64,000 bases of DNA from Bifidobacterium castoris (GTDB lineage Bacteria > Actinomycetota > Actinomycetes > Actinomycetales > Bifidobacteriaceae): the NCBI RefSeq assembly GCF_003952025.1, contig NZ_QXGI01000002.1:124001-188000 (forward strand), in the 5' to 3' direction. Under the pieces are notes generated by a model. The model ran no database searches, was not told the origin of the DNA, and saw nothing but the letters and a program-made list of their open reading frames with translations. The position numbers were made by a program, and so were the translations under genes. Positions 52,057 to 59,839 of this stretch are shown piece after piece; position 1 is the first letter of the stretch, and the number at the start of each line of letters is the position of its first letter.

Positions 52057-52698
52057 ATGGCACAGAAGATTGCGGTCATCGCGGCGAATGGCAAAGAAGG
52101 ACGTCTGATTGTCGAGGAGGCGGTCGACCGCGGCCTCGACGTGACGGCCATCGTGCGCGGCGAGAACAAGACGACCGCGCCACACGCCATCATCAAGGAC
52201 GCCTTCGATCTGACGAAGGACGATCTGAAGGGATTCGACGTCGTCGTCAACGCCTTCGGCACGTGGACTCCGGAGACCTTCGACGAGCTGCCGCATGAGA
52301 TCGCGCATGTCGCCGATCTGCTCGCCGGCACCGATGCGCGCTTCATCGTCGTCGGCGGCGCGGGCAGCCTGCTCGTGGACGCGGACGGCAGGAAGATCGC
52401 GCTCGAGGACACGCCTGATTTCCCCGAAGCGTACAAGGGCGTTTCGGCGGCGCACGGCAAGGCGCTCGCCGGCCTGCGCTCGCGAGACGACGTTGAGTGG
52501 ACCTATGTGAGCCCGGCCGCCGACTTCGTCGCCGATGGTGAGCGCACCGGCGAATACCGGCTCGCCGGGGATGACCTCACGCTGAACGCCAACGGTGAGA
52601 GCGAGATCAGCTACGCCGACTACGCGATCGGCATCGTCGACGAAATCGTCGCCGACCATCCGCACATCCGCGAGCGCATCTCCCTCGTGAGCAAGTAA
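52057..52698 (+). CDS. NAD(P)-binding epimerase/reductase (YwnB-like)
   Basis: Short-chain NAD(P)H-binding protein (213 residues) with an atypical-SDR Rossmann start IAVIAANGKEGRLIVEEAVDRGLDVTAIVRG and the conserved FDVVVNAFGTW and RFIVVGGAGSLLVD segments. EWTYVSPAADFVADGERTGEYRL is typical of the YwnB/YtfG subgroup. No catalytic Tyr-x-x-x-Lys is evident. The reaction is unknown; related pairs respond to reactive aldehydes or quinones in other bacteria, which is only a hint here. GGAAAGGA lies 8 nt before the ATG. It diverges from its probable regulator. Confidence 0.88.
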   Translation: MAQKIAVIAANGKEGRLIVEEAVDRGLDVTAIVRGENKTTAPHAIIKDAFDLTKDDLKGFDVVVNAFGTWTPETFDELPHEIAHVADLLAGTDARFIVVGGAGSLLVDADGRKIALEDTPDFPEAYKGVSAAHGKALAGLRSRDDVEWTYVSPAADFVADGERTGEYRLAGDDLTLNANGESEISYADYAIGIVDEIVADHPHIRERISLVSK

Positions 52699-52722
52699 GG
52701 CGGGCCGATTCGTCGCATCCGT

Positions 52723-52769
52723 GAATCCGCGTCCGGGCGATAAGCTTTGCGCCGCCCGGACGCGGATTC
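52723..52769. terminator. 17-bp perfect stem after YwnB-like gene
   Basis: Arms 52723-52739 and 52753-52769 pair perfectly over 17 bp with a 13-nt loop. It lies between convergent genes. Confidence 0.75.
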
Positions 52770-52795
52770 GCTGTATCTGACCATATCCGCTGTGG

Positions 52796-53572
52796 CTATA
52801 GCAGTCCGTTCCGCCGCATCGCCGATACGATGTATCCCACCATCACTGCGTATCCCCTCGCCGACGGATGGAAGCCGTCATGCGACCAGAAGACCTTGGG
52901 GTCGCCGATCGGGGCGAACGCGAGCGCGATGTAGGGCACATGTTCGTCGGCGCACACATGCCTGCTGATGCGCGTCTGATCGGCGATGCGTATGCGCAGC
53001 GCCTTCTTGAGCGCATTGCCGAGCACCGGTGAATTGTGCGGTTGTCCCGAACTCAGGGTCACGACGTGATCGGCGAGCTGCTTCGCCTCCGCCACGGCGG
53101 CGCGCAGGTCGGCTTCCCATTCCTTGCCGCTGCGCATCGCCATGATGTCGTTCGACCCGGCGCAGAGCACGAGGATGTCCGCGCGTCCGCCGTCGGCCTT
53201 GACCTGGGGCAGCAGACGGTAGCGCACGCGGCGCATCGTCGCCCCCAGCTTGCCGTAGGCCGCCCAATGCACGTGCCTGCCGCTCGCCTTGGCCATCGCG
53301 CGTGCCAGCTGCGCCGGGAAACCCTGCGACTGTTCGGGGACGCCGCATCCGGCCACCATCGAATCGCCTACGACGATGAGCTTCAGCGTGTCATCGTCGC
53401 TGGCCGGCCTCGTTTCCGCGCTGGGTTCGGCGTCGGCATGTGCGAACGCGTCGCCCACGCGCTCGCCCGGGGGCTCGGGCATCAGATGCACATGACGTTT
53501 CGCCCAGGCGCCCTCGATGGTGGCCATGACCTTTTCGAAGGGGTTCATAGATGTGCGTGCCTTCGCGTTCAT
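52796..53572 (-). CDS. SGNH/GDSL hydrolase
   Basis: Probable esterase of 258 residues of the SGNH family. Block I is VVGDSMVAGCG with the catalytic Ser, block II has GKLGATMRRV with Gly, block III is CAGSNDI with Asn, and block V is DGFHPSARGY with Asp and His. No signal peptide is seen, so it should be cytoplasmic. The start at 53572 overlaps the tgt stop (ATGA), which points to translational coupling; an alternative is ATG 53548. The substrate is unknown and the link with tgt may be only positional. Confidence 0.85.
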   Translation of the reverse strand: MNAKARTSMNPFEKVMATIEGAWAKRHVHLMPEPPGERVGDAFAHADAEPSAETRPASDDDTLKLIVVGDSMVAGCGVPEQSQGFPAQLARAMAKASGRHVHWAAYGKLGATMRRVRYRLLPQVKADGGRADILVLCAGSNDIMAMRSGKEWEADLRAAVAEAKQLADHVVTLSSGQPHNSPVLGNALKKALRIRIADQTRISRHVCADEHVPYIALAFAPIGDPKVFWSHDGFHPSARGYAVMVGYIVSAMRRNGLL

Positions 53573-54918
53573 CCGCGCGATCCGTTCGCGTAGAAGCGGG
53601 CGAGCGTCTCGTCGCGGAACTCGTCGAAGTAGCCGCCGTCGATCGATGCGCGGATGTCGTCGAGCAGATGCACGAAGAAGTACTCGTTGTGGATCGTCGC
53701 GAGCGTGAACCCGTTCATCTCGTGCGAACGCAGCAGATGGTCGACGTAGGCGCGCGAGTAGTGCGTGCACGTGTAGCAGCCGCAGCCCTCCTCGAGCGGG
53801 CCGAAGTCGTGCTTGAACTGCGCGCGCTTGATGTTGTAGCGGCCGTCGCGCGTGAAGATCGCGCCGTTGCGGCCGCAGCGCGCCGGCGCCACGCAGTCGA
53901 AGGTGTCGCCGCCGTTCTCGACGCATGCGAAGATGTCGTCCACCGCGGCGATGCCGAGCACATGGCGCGGGCGGCTTTGCGGCATCTCGTCGCAGATCCA
54001 TGCGCAGATGTCGCCGATGATGCGTTTCTCCATTGCGCCGCCGATGCCGACGCCGTCGAAGTCGAGCGACGCGATCTGCTGCGCCGCGTGACGCCGCAGA
54101 TCCTCGTAGTTCGCGCCCTGCACGACGCCATAGAGCGCCTGATAGGGTTTGCCGACGCGTTCCGCCGTGAGCCGTTCATGCTCGGCGACGCAGCGCTGCG
54201 CCCAGCGGTAGGTGCGTTCGACCGAGTTCTCCTGATAGCGGCGCGTGTTCATCAGCGTCGTCAGCTCGTCGAAGGCGAACATGATGTCGGCGCCGATCTT
54301 GTGCTGGATGTTCATCGATATCTCCGCCGAGAAGCGGTGCAGCGAACCGTTGAGCGGCGATTTGAAGGTCACGCCGTCCTCGTCGACGAAGGCCATGCGT
54401 TCCTTGCCTGCGGCGATGACGTCGTCCGATTTCATGCCTTTCACGTCCATCGCGAGCGTCTTCTTGAAGCCCGCGCCGAGCGAAAGCACCTGGAAGCCGC
54501 CGGAATCGGTGAAGGTGGGGCCGTTCCAGTTCATGAACTTCGCAAGTCCGCCCGCCTCGTCGAGCACGTCCTCGCCGGGGCGCTCGTACAGGTGGAATGC
54601 GTTCGACAGCAGGCACTGCGCGCCGAGATCGACCATTGATTCGGGCAGCACGGCCTTCATCGCGCCTTGCGTGGCGACCGGCACGAAGGCGGGCGTCCTG
54701 ATGTCGCCGTGCGGCGTGTGCAGGATGCCGGTGCGTCCGTAGCGCGCGCCGCCCTTGCCTTTGCCGTCGGGGGCGTCGGGCAGCCGTGTGAGCTGCTCGA
54801 AGTGGAAGGCGCTGCGGTCGCCCGGCTTGCCCGCTTCGGCGCCGCGCGGATGCTCGACGAGCTGAGGTGCCGGCGCGCTCGTGATCGTATTGTCTGCTGG
54901 AATGCTCGTGCTGGTCAT
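53569..54918 (-). CDS. tgt: Queuine tRNA-ribosyltransferase
   Basis: tRNA-guanine transglycosylase (449 residues) that swaps guanine 34 of GUN-anticodon tRNAs for a queuosine precursor. TFTDSGGFQVLSLGAG carries the active-site Asp, and the zinc site is CGCYTCTHYSRAYVDHLL. The loop before it reads CVAPARCGRNGAIFT instead of the common CVxPTRNARNG, so two usually conserved positions differ. A 50-residue N-terminal extension precedes the core. No Shine-Dalgarno sequence is present; TAGAAT lies exactly 7 nt before the ATG, so the message is probably leaderless. No queuosine synthesis genes are in the window, so the free base may be salvaged. Confidence 0.94.
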   Translation of the reverse strand: MTSTSIPADNTITSAPAPQLVEHPRGAEAGKPGDRSAFHFEQLTRLPDAPDGKGKGGARYGRTGILHTPHGDIRTPAFVPVATQGAMKAVLPESMVDLGAQCLLSNAFHLYERPGEDVLDEAGGLAKFMNWNGPTFTDSGGFQVLSLGAGFKKTLAMDVKGMKSDDVIAAGKERMAFVDEDGVTFKSPLNGSLHRFSAEISMNIQHKIGADIMFAFDELTTLMNTRRYQENSVERTYRWAQRCVAEHERLTAERVGKPYQALYGVVQGANYEDLRRHAAQQIASLDFDGVGIGGAMEKRIIGDICAWICDEMPQSRPRHVLGIAAVDDIFACVENGGDTFDCVAPARCGRNGAIFTRDGRYNIKRAQFKHDFGPLEEGCGCYTCTHYSRAYVDHLLRSHEMNGFTLATIHNEYFFVHLLDDIRASIDGGYFDEFRDETLARFYANGSRG

Positions 54919-55368
54919 GCGTGCAATTCTAGGGCCTGCGGTTGTCCATCGGCATGGGTTATACGCTCTGGCCGATGTTTCGACCCATCGTCCATCTCAT
55001 CGTCGATGATGTTTTGCCGTGGAGGATTGCATGACGAAACCATTCCTATCTTTTCTTTGATGAAAAGGGGAGGGCCGCCGATTGGCCGGATGCGATACCG
55101 GGATGAGGGGCCTGCATCCTCGTGGGCAACGTTCTATGCGCCCATCCGCTCGTCATTCAGCTGCTTGAGGCGTCGCGGCCGGCGCTGGAGTTCCCGCCCC
55201 GCAGCAAGCCGTTGAGAAGGGCGGTGCGGAACCGTTCGTATCGCACCGCGTAGAAGACCATCATGAATTGAATACGGTGCGCGCGTCGCAGTGCGCCGGA
55301 TCGACCTGATCGATCGGCGTATCGAGGAGACTCGCGTCCGGAAAATCCGCATAGTCGTATGCGCGAAT
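54919..55368. other. Gene-poor stretch upstream of tgt
   Basis: The tgt -10 box (54931-54926) is the only supported element. The rest (about 430 bp) is less GC-rich than the neighbourhood and contains short open frames with no ribosome binding site, for example a 35-residue minus-strand frame starting at about 55262. It may be remains of a decayed gene; I cannot identify one. Confidence 0.35.
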
Positions 55369-55413
55369 ACGGATGTGGCCACGGTGGGCGGCGCCCACCG
55401 TGGCCACATCCGT
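55369..55413 (-). terminator. Terminator of LAXTG adhesin gene
   Basis: Arms 55369-55389 and 55393-55413 pair perfectly over 21 bp with a 3-nt loop, 14 nt after the stop codon of the adhesin gene. No T-run is seen on the minus strand. Confidence 0.75.
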
Positions 55414-55426
55414 CATTCGGTGCGGG

Positions 55427-57301
55427 TTACCTGATGCGTTTGCGCAGCGCGATCAGGTAGAGGATGCCGCTGGCCGCCGCGAGCGCCAGCGCCGCTGCCA
55501 TGATGGCGGCGATGCCTGCGCCGGTCTTGGCCAGTGGTGATTGCGTCGGCGTCGCTGCGCGAGGCTGCGTCGGCGTAGTCGGCTGTGCCGGGGTTGCGGG
55601 AACGGTCGGTTTCGTCGGAGTCGTGGGCTCGGTCGGCGTATCCGGCGTATCCGGTGTGTCCGGTTCGGTCGGCTGCGTCGGCTCCGTAGGCGTCTTGGCG
55701 TTCGTCACGGTCACTTCGGCGGTGCGTGCGTCGTTGCGCAGCTGCTCCTTCGTCACTCTGATCGGCTTGGTGTCCAGATTGTATCCTTCCGGAGCCTTGG
55801 ACTCGGTCAGCGTGTAGTCGTCCAACGCCAATCCGGACAATGATGCGGTGCCGTCGGCTCCGGTGACCATCGTGCCCACGACGGAGCCCGTGCCGTCGGT
55901 CACCGTGAATGTGGCGCCCGCAAGCTTCGTGTTCGCATCGGCTGCGTCGACTTTGGTCAGATGGATCGCGTACGCCGTCCTCCTGTCGGTCACCCGCACG
56001 GCGAAGGTCTTCGCCGGCGCATGCTGCAGATCGGCCTCGGTCACATGGACTGGATCCGCCGTGTCATATCCTTCCGGGGCCTTGGTCTCGGTGATCGTAT
56101 AGTCGTCGGCGAGCAGCTTCCCGATGCTGGCGTGGCCCTGCGCATCCGTGGTCATCGTGCCCTCGACGACGCCCGTGCGGTCGCGCGTCACCGTGAACTG
56201 CGCGCCGGCGAGCGCGGCGCCGTCCTCGTCGTATTTGGACAGGTCGATCGCGTAGTTGTATCCGTTGGCCATGCCGCTTGCGGACTGCCATTTGACGGTC
56301 CAGCTGCGCGGGACGTCCTCGTCGCCGTCATAGGTGGCCGTCGCGGAGTTCTCGAACACCTCGCCGTTCGCCGGCGTGTAGTTCGCCTGCACCCGGTACA
56401 GCACGAGCAGGCCTTCGCCGTCGGTGAGGTTCCCCAGCTGCATCGTGAAGCTCTTGCCGTCCGCCGAGAACTGCGGCTTCGGATATTGGTCCGTCACGTC
56501 GGTCGCGCCGTCGAGGTCGAACTGCCCGGCGTCATCGATGATGAAATGGCCCCGCTGCACCTGGAAGCTGTCGCGGATATACGAGGTGCCCGGGGTGCCG
56601 AGCGTGTCCGTGACCGTCAGATTGTTCATCGTCGGCACGCCTGCGCCGTTGATGCGCAGCGCATACTGGATCGTGTCCCGGGTGTCCGGAAGCTGCCAGC
56701 CGTATTTGGCGAACTTTTCGTTCTTGTCGTCGTGTGACATGTCGATGTATTCGAGATCGCCGCCGGTAATCGTCCGTCCGCCGAACTGGAGGTTGAACGG
56801 CTGCTTGCCTTTCTCCGGCTTGTGCCCCTGGTCCACCATGAACGCGAGCGCCACGTTGCCGGTGATGTTGGAGTGGCTGTCCACATAGTCGGTGAACGTG
56901 AAGATGACCTTCGAATCACCGCGCTGGCATGTGCCGACGGCCACGACGCCTCCGTCATCGTCCTTCACGTCGAAGCGTTCGGTCGTGTACGACACGTATC
57001 CGGACGGCCACGTGAGCGTGGCTGTGTCACCGGCGTGCACGGTGTGGTTCGGAATCGTGAAATCAAGGTTGAGCTGCACGGCGACGGTGTCCTGGATGGT
57101 GTGTTCGGACAGCGTCGCGTGCGTCTCGATCTGCCCCGAGACCTCCTTGGCGTCCGCTGGAATCGCGGACATGAGCGCGGCGGGCAGCGCCATCGCCGCC
57201 GATGCGAGCACCGCGACGAGCACCATGAGCATGCGGCCGAAGCCGGTCGTGTTGTGTTGTAGCCGCCGCGATTGCGCGGTGTGGCCTGATCTGCTCACCA
57301 T
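55427..57301 (-). CDS. LAXTG-anchored adhesin with SpaA-type domains
   Basis: Surface protein of 624 residues. A long signal peptide (MLMVLVAVLASAAMALPAALMSAIPADAKE) is followed by an Ig-like, collagen-adhesin-type region (about 55-340; DTATLTWPSGYVSY, NSATATYDGD) and two prealbumin-like SpaA/Cna-B repeats (about 345-530), each ending in TITETKAPEGYD or TLTESKAPEGYN with the Glu expected for an isopeptide bond. A Pro/Thr/Glu-rich stalk leads to LAKTG (590), a hydrophobic helix and LRKRIR. It is a stand-alone adhesin rather than a pilus subunit, because no pilin-polymerizing sortase is nearby; the class E sortase at 27809 should anchor it. AAGGAT lies 7 nt before the ATG. Confidence 0.88.
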   Translation of the reverse strand: MVSRSGHTAQSRRLQHNTTGFGRMLMVLVAVLASAAMALPAALMSAIPADAKEVSGQIETHATLSEHTIQDTVAVQLNLDFTIPNHTVHAGDTATLTWPSGYVSYTTERFDVKDDDGGVVAVGTCQRGDSKVIFTFTDYVDSHSNITGNVALAFMVDQGHKPEKGKQPFNLQFGGRTITGGDLEYIDMSHDDKNEKFAKYGWQLPDTRDTIQYALRINGAGVPTMNNLTVTDTLGTPGTSYIRDSFQVQRGHFIIDDAGQFDLDGATDVTDQYPKPQFSADGKSFTMQLGNLTDGEGLLVLYRVQANYTPANGEVFENSATATYDGDEDVPRSWTVKWQSASGMANGYNYAIDLSKYDEDGAALAGAQFTVTRDRTGVVEGTMTTDAQGHASIGKLLADDYTITETKAPEGYDTADPVHVTEADLQHAPAKTFAVRVTDRRTAYAIHLTKVDAADANTKLAGATFTVTDGTGSVVGTMVTGADGTASLSGLALDDYTLTESKAPEGYNLDTKPIRVTKEQLRNDARTAEVTVTNAKTPTEPTQPTEPDTPDTPDTPTEPTTPTKPTVPATPAQPTTPTQPRAATPTQSPLAKTGAGIAAIMAAALALAAASGILYLIALRKRIR

Positions 57302-57306
57302 GAGTA

Positions 57307-57357
57307 TTATCCTTCCCTTGATGGATCGCCATTGTCCTTCTCCGGATGGTTCGTCAT
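57307..57357 (-). CDS. Possible 16-codon upstream ORF in adhesin leader
   Basis: ATG at 57357 is preceded by GGAGAAGGAC and opens a frame MTNHPEKDNGDPSREG that ends with TAA 5 nt before the adhesin start codon. Its ribosome binding site comes from one of the three tandem leader repeats. Whether it is translated is unknown; its position would couple it to translation of the adhesin. Confidence 0.35.
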   Translation of the reverse strand: MTNHPEKDNGDPSREG

Positions 57358-57383
57358 CGTCCTTCTCCGGATGGTTCGCCCGT
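57309..57383. repeat. Three 25-bp tandem repeats carrying ribosome-binding sequences
   Basis: Units at 57309, 57334 and 57359 are each 25 bp; the last two are nearly identical (GTCCTTCTCCGGATGGTTCG in both), the first is diverged. On the minus strand each unit contains a GGAGAAGGA-like Shine-Dalgarno sequence, and the unit nearest the gene supplies the adhesin's own site. Change of unit number would not alter the adhesin frame but would change the leader. Confidence 0.75.
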
Positions 57384-57702
57384 GCCGATTCGGTCAGACG
57401 GACGACGTGTTGCCGTCACTGTAGCGAGTGGATTCGCCCGCCGTGTGCCATATCGTGCTCGGCGTACGGTTACGGGGCATCCTCCGCCGCGATGTCTAAA
57501 GGACGTCCGATTCAAGAATCTTTCGACAAAGCGCAATCGAGTTTTCAGCGGACGTTCAGGAAACATCAAGCGGCCGCGTTTTAACTATGTGGATAGAGAT
57601 TCCTCTACCGGTGATGAACAGCGCCGCGCGCCACGCCGCCCGCGCACTACGATGACCGGTGACGAACGTAGACAATGCACCGAGTGACGAACGGAGAGAC
57701 AG
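57384..57702. other. Divergent region between adhesin and htrA genes
   Basis: No gene is seen in these 319 bp. The stretch from about 57500 to 57600 is AT-richer and must hold the promoters for both genes, but I see no convincing -35/-10 pair. Confidence 0.35.
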
Positions 57703-59508
57703 ATGAGTGACGAGAACCGTTACCCGTGGGAGACGAGCGATTCCGACGGCGCGCAGCCGAACACCGCACATACGAACGATGCGCCGGCGGACGACGCGGC
57801 GCCGGCGCGGCAGCCGGACGCGTCCGCGTCCTCGGACGATGCGCCGACGCATACGCTGCCGCCGCTGCAGCCGGCGACGCCGAACGCCGACGACGCGCAT
57901 ACGACGCCGATCCCGTCCGCCGGCGCGCAGCCCGCGCAGCAGCCGGCGTCGCAGGGATACCGTTCGGCGCCGCTGTACGGGGCGTACGCGCCGACGACGC
58001 CGAACCCGCAGCCGACGCAGCCGACGCAGCAGCCCGACCATCAGCAGACGCAGCCGACGTCGCCGTTCGCGCTGCCGTTCCAGAACCAGAACATACCCGG
58101 CGCGAACCAGCAGCCGCATGCCGGCCGTTCGCCGTACGTCCCCCTCGACGCCGCGAACAGCGGCGCGGGCAACAACGACGGCGGCGCCGGCGCGCCGGGC
58201 GCCCCGACGTCGCCGGGCGCGCCGTTCGGCGACGGCGATCCGCACAACCCGTACACCGACATCGGCCGCGAGGAGACGAAGTCGCACGGCGTGCTCATCG
58301 GCGTCGTCGCCGCCGTCGTGACCGCGATCCTGTGCCTCGGCGTCGGCTGGACGGCGCTCGCCTACGGCTGGGTGAAGGTGCCGACCTCGTCGTCGATATC
58401 ATCCATCTCCTCCAATCAGGGCAGTTCTGAAGGCAGCGCCGTCGTCGAGGGCGGCGAGGCGCCGAATTGGACGGCGGTCTCGTCGAAGGTCTCGAACGCC
58501 GTCGTCTCGATCTCGACGACCGTCGACGGAGGCACGGCGAAGGGTTCCGGTGCGATCATCGACAAGGACGGCCACATCGTCACGAACAACCACGTCGTCT
58601 CCGGCGCGAAGAGCATCGTCGTGACGCTGACGAACGGCGATCTGTACGAGGCCGATGTCGTCGGCACCGATTCGACGACCGATCTCGCCGTCATCCAGCT
58701 CAAGAACCCGCCGTCCGATCTGACGGCGGTCGAGTTCGCCGATTCCGCAAAGGTGGCCGTCGGCGAGCCGATCATGGCGATCGGCAACCCGCTCGGCTAC
58801 GACGACACGGCGACGACCGGCATCGTCTCCGCGCTCAACCGACCGGTCTCGGTGATGGACGAGGACAACCAGACGATCGTGACGAACGCGATCCAGATCG
58901 ATGCGGCCGTCAACCCGGGCAACTCGGGCGGCCCGACCTTCAACGCGGCCGGCCAGGTCATCGGCATCAACTCGTCGATCGCATCGACGGCGAGCAGCGA
59001 GGAGACCGCCGGATCGATTGGCATCGGCTTCGCGATCCCGTCGAACCTCGTCAAGCGCGTCGCGAACGAGATCATCAAGAACGGCAAGGTCGAGCATGTC
59101 GCGCTCGGCGTCACGATCAAGAACACGACGGTGACCGCGGACGGCGTGACGCGCGCCGGCGTCGAAGTGCAGTCGCTCGTCTCGGGCGGCCCCGCCGAGA
59201 AGGCCGGCATCGTCAAGGGCGATGTCATCGTCGCCTACGACGGCCTCGCGGTGACGAACAACTATTCGCTGCTCGGCTTCGTGCGTGCGGCGGCGATGGA
59301 CTCGACGGCCAAGCTGACCATCGTGCGCGACGGCAAGGTCATGGACGTCGACGTCAAGCTCGACAAGGCCGAGTCGGACGTCAACGGTTCGTCGGGCAGC
59401 GACAGCGAGCAGCAGGAGCAGCAGCGCCAGCAGCAGCAGCAGGAGCAGCAGGAGCAGCGCAACGGCGGCAACGGCGGTGGTGTCTTCGACCCCTTCGGCC
59501 TGTGGTAA
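57703..59508 (+). CDS. HtrA/DegP-family serine protease, membrane-anchored
   Basis: Surface quality-control protease (601 residues). A long cytoplasmic N-terminal region rich in Pro, Gln, Thr and Ala (1-195) precedes one membrane helix (VLIGVVAAVVTAILCLGVGWTALAYGW). The trypsin-like domain follows with His297 (VTNNHVVSG), Asp327 (STTDLAVIQL) and Ser408 (NPGNSGGPTF), then one PDZ domain (about 465-545; GVEVQSLVSGGPAEKAGIVKGDVIV). The C-terminus is Gln/Glu-rich and ends in GGVFDPFGLW. It should degrade misfolded exported proteins, which fits a location beside the surface adhesin. GGAGAG lies before the ATG. A strong terminator follows. Confidence 0.93.
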   Translation: MSDENRYPWETSDSDGAQPNTAHTNDAPADDAAPARQPDASASSDDAPTHTLPPLQPATPNADDAHTTPIPSAGAQPAQQPASQGYRSAPLYGAYAPTTPNPQPTQPTQQPDHQQTQPTSPFALPFQNQNIPGANQQPHAGRSPYVPLDAANSGAGNNDGGAGAPGAPTSPGAPFGDGDPHNPYTDIGREETKSHGVLIGVVAAVVTAILCLGVGWTALAYGWVKVPTSSSISSISSNQGSSEGSAVVEGGEAPNWTAVSSKVSNAVVSISTTVDGGTAKGSGAIIDKDGHIVTNNHVVSGAKSIVVTLTNGDLYEADVVGTDSTTDLAVIQLKNPPSDLTAVEFADSAKVAVGEPIMAIGNPLGYDDTATTGIVSALNRPVSVMDEDNQTIVTNAIQIDAAVNPGNSGGPTFNAAGQVIGINSSIASTASSEETAGSIGIGFAIPSNLVKRVANEIIKNGKVEHVALGVTIKNTTVTADGVTRAGVEVQSLVSGGPAEKAGIVKGDVIVAYDGLAVTNNYSLLGFVRAAAMDSTAKLTIVRDGKVMDVDVKLDKAESDVNGSSGSDSEQQEQQRQQQQQEQQEQRNGGNGGGVFDPFGLW

Positions 59509-59574
59509 ACCCCTGCGAACATCCGGGTCGGTGCTGAAGCGGTTCGGCCCCGGCTCGGACGGCATCCTCGGATG

Positions 59575-59614
59575 ACGCCGGACAGTGCGATTCGCACTGT
59601 CCGGCGTTCTTTGT
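59575..59614 (+). terminator. Terminator of htrA gene
   Basis: Arms 59575-59589 and 59593-59607 pair perfectly over 15 bp with loop ATT, followed by TCTTTGTT. The remaining bases to the next gene at 59840 contain no gene and no clear promoter; AAGGAG sits just before the ATPase start. Confidence 0.85.
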
Positions 59615-59839
59615 TACAGTGAAGCACGTTCGCGCCGTGGGATGCCATGTCCGCGAACCGATAACTGAAGATGATCTAGCAATCTTTTTACGCCGTGTGT
59701 CGTAAGCGCGCCAAGCCGGGCGCCGTGTTCGATGGGCTAACAAGGCGTGAAGCTGACATTCCCGGACCCGCCGGAATCGCGCACCCGCTGCGCGGCCACG
59801 CGCGGGGCGGGAAGACGATACCGACCGTAAGGAGATGCG

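Noticed and set aside
55134-55409. 91-codon minus-strand frame between tgt and the adhesin gene
   Set aside because: It overlaps the adhesin terminator stem, is Arg-rich, and lacks a ribosome binding site and any family motif.
59400-59470. Gln/Glu codon repeat at the end of the htrA gene as a phase-variation switch
   Set aside because: The units are triplets (CAG/GAG), so slippage would change only tail length and not the frame.
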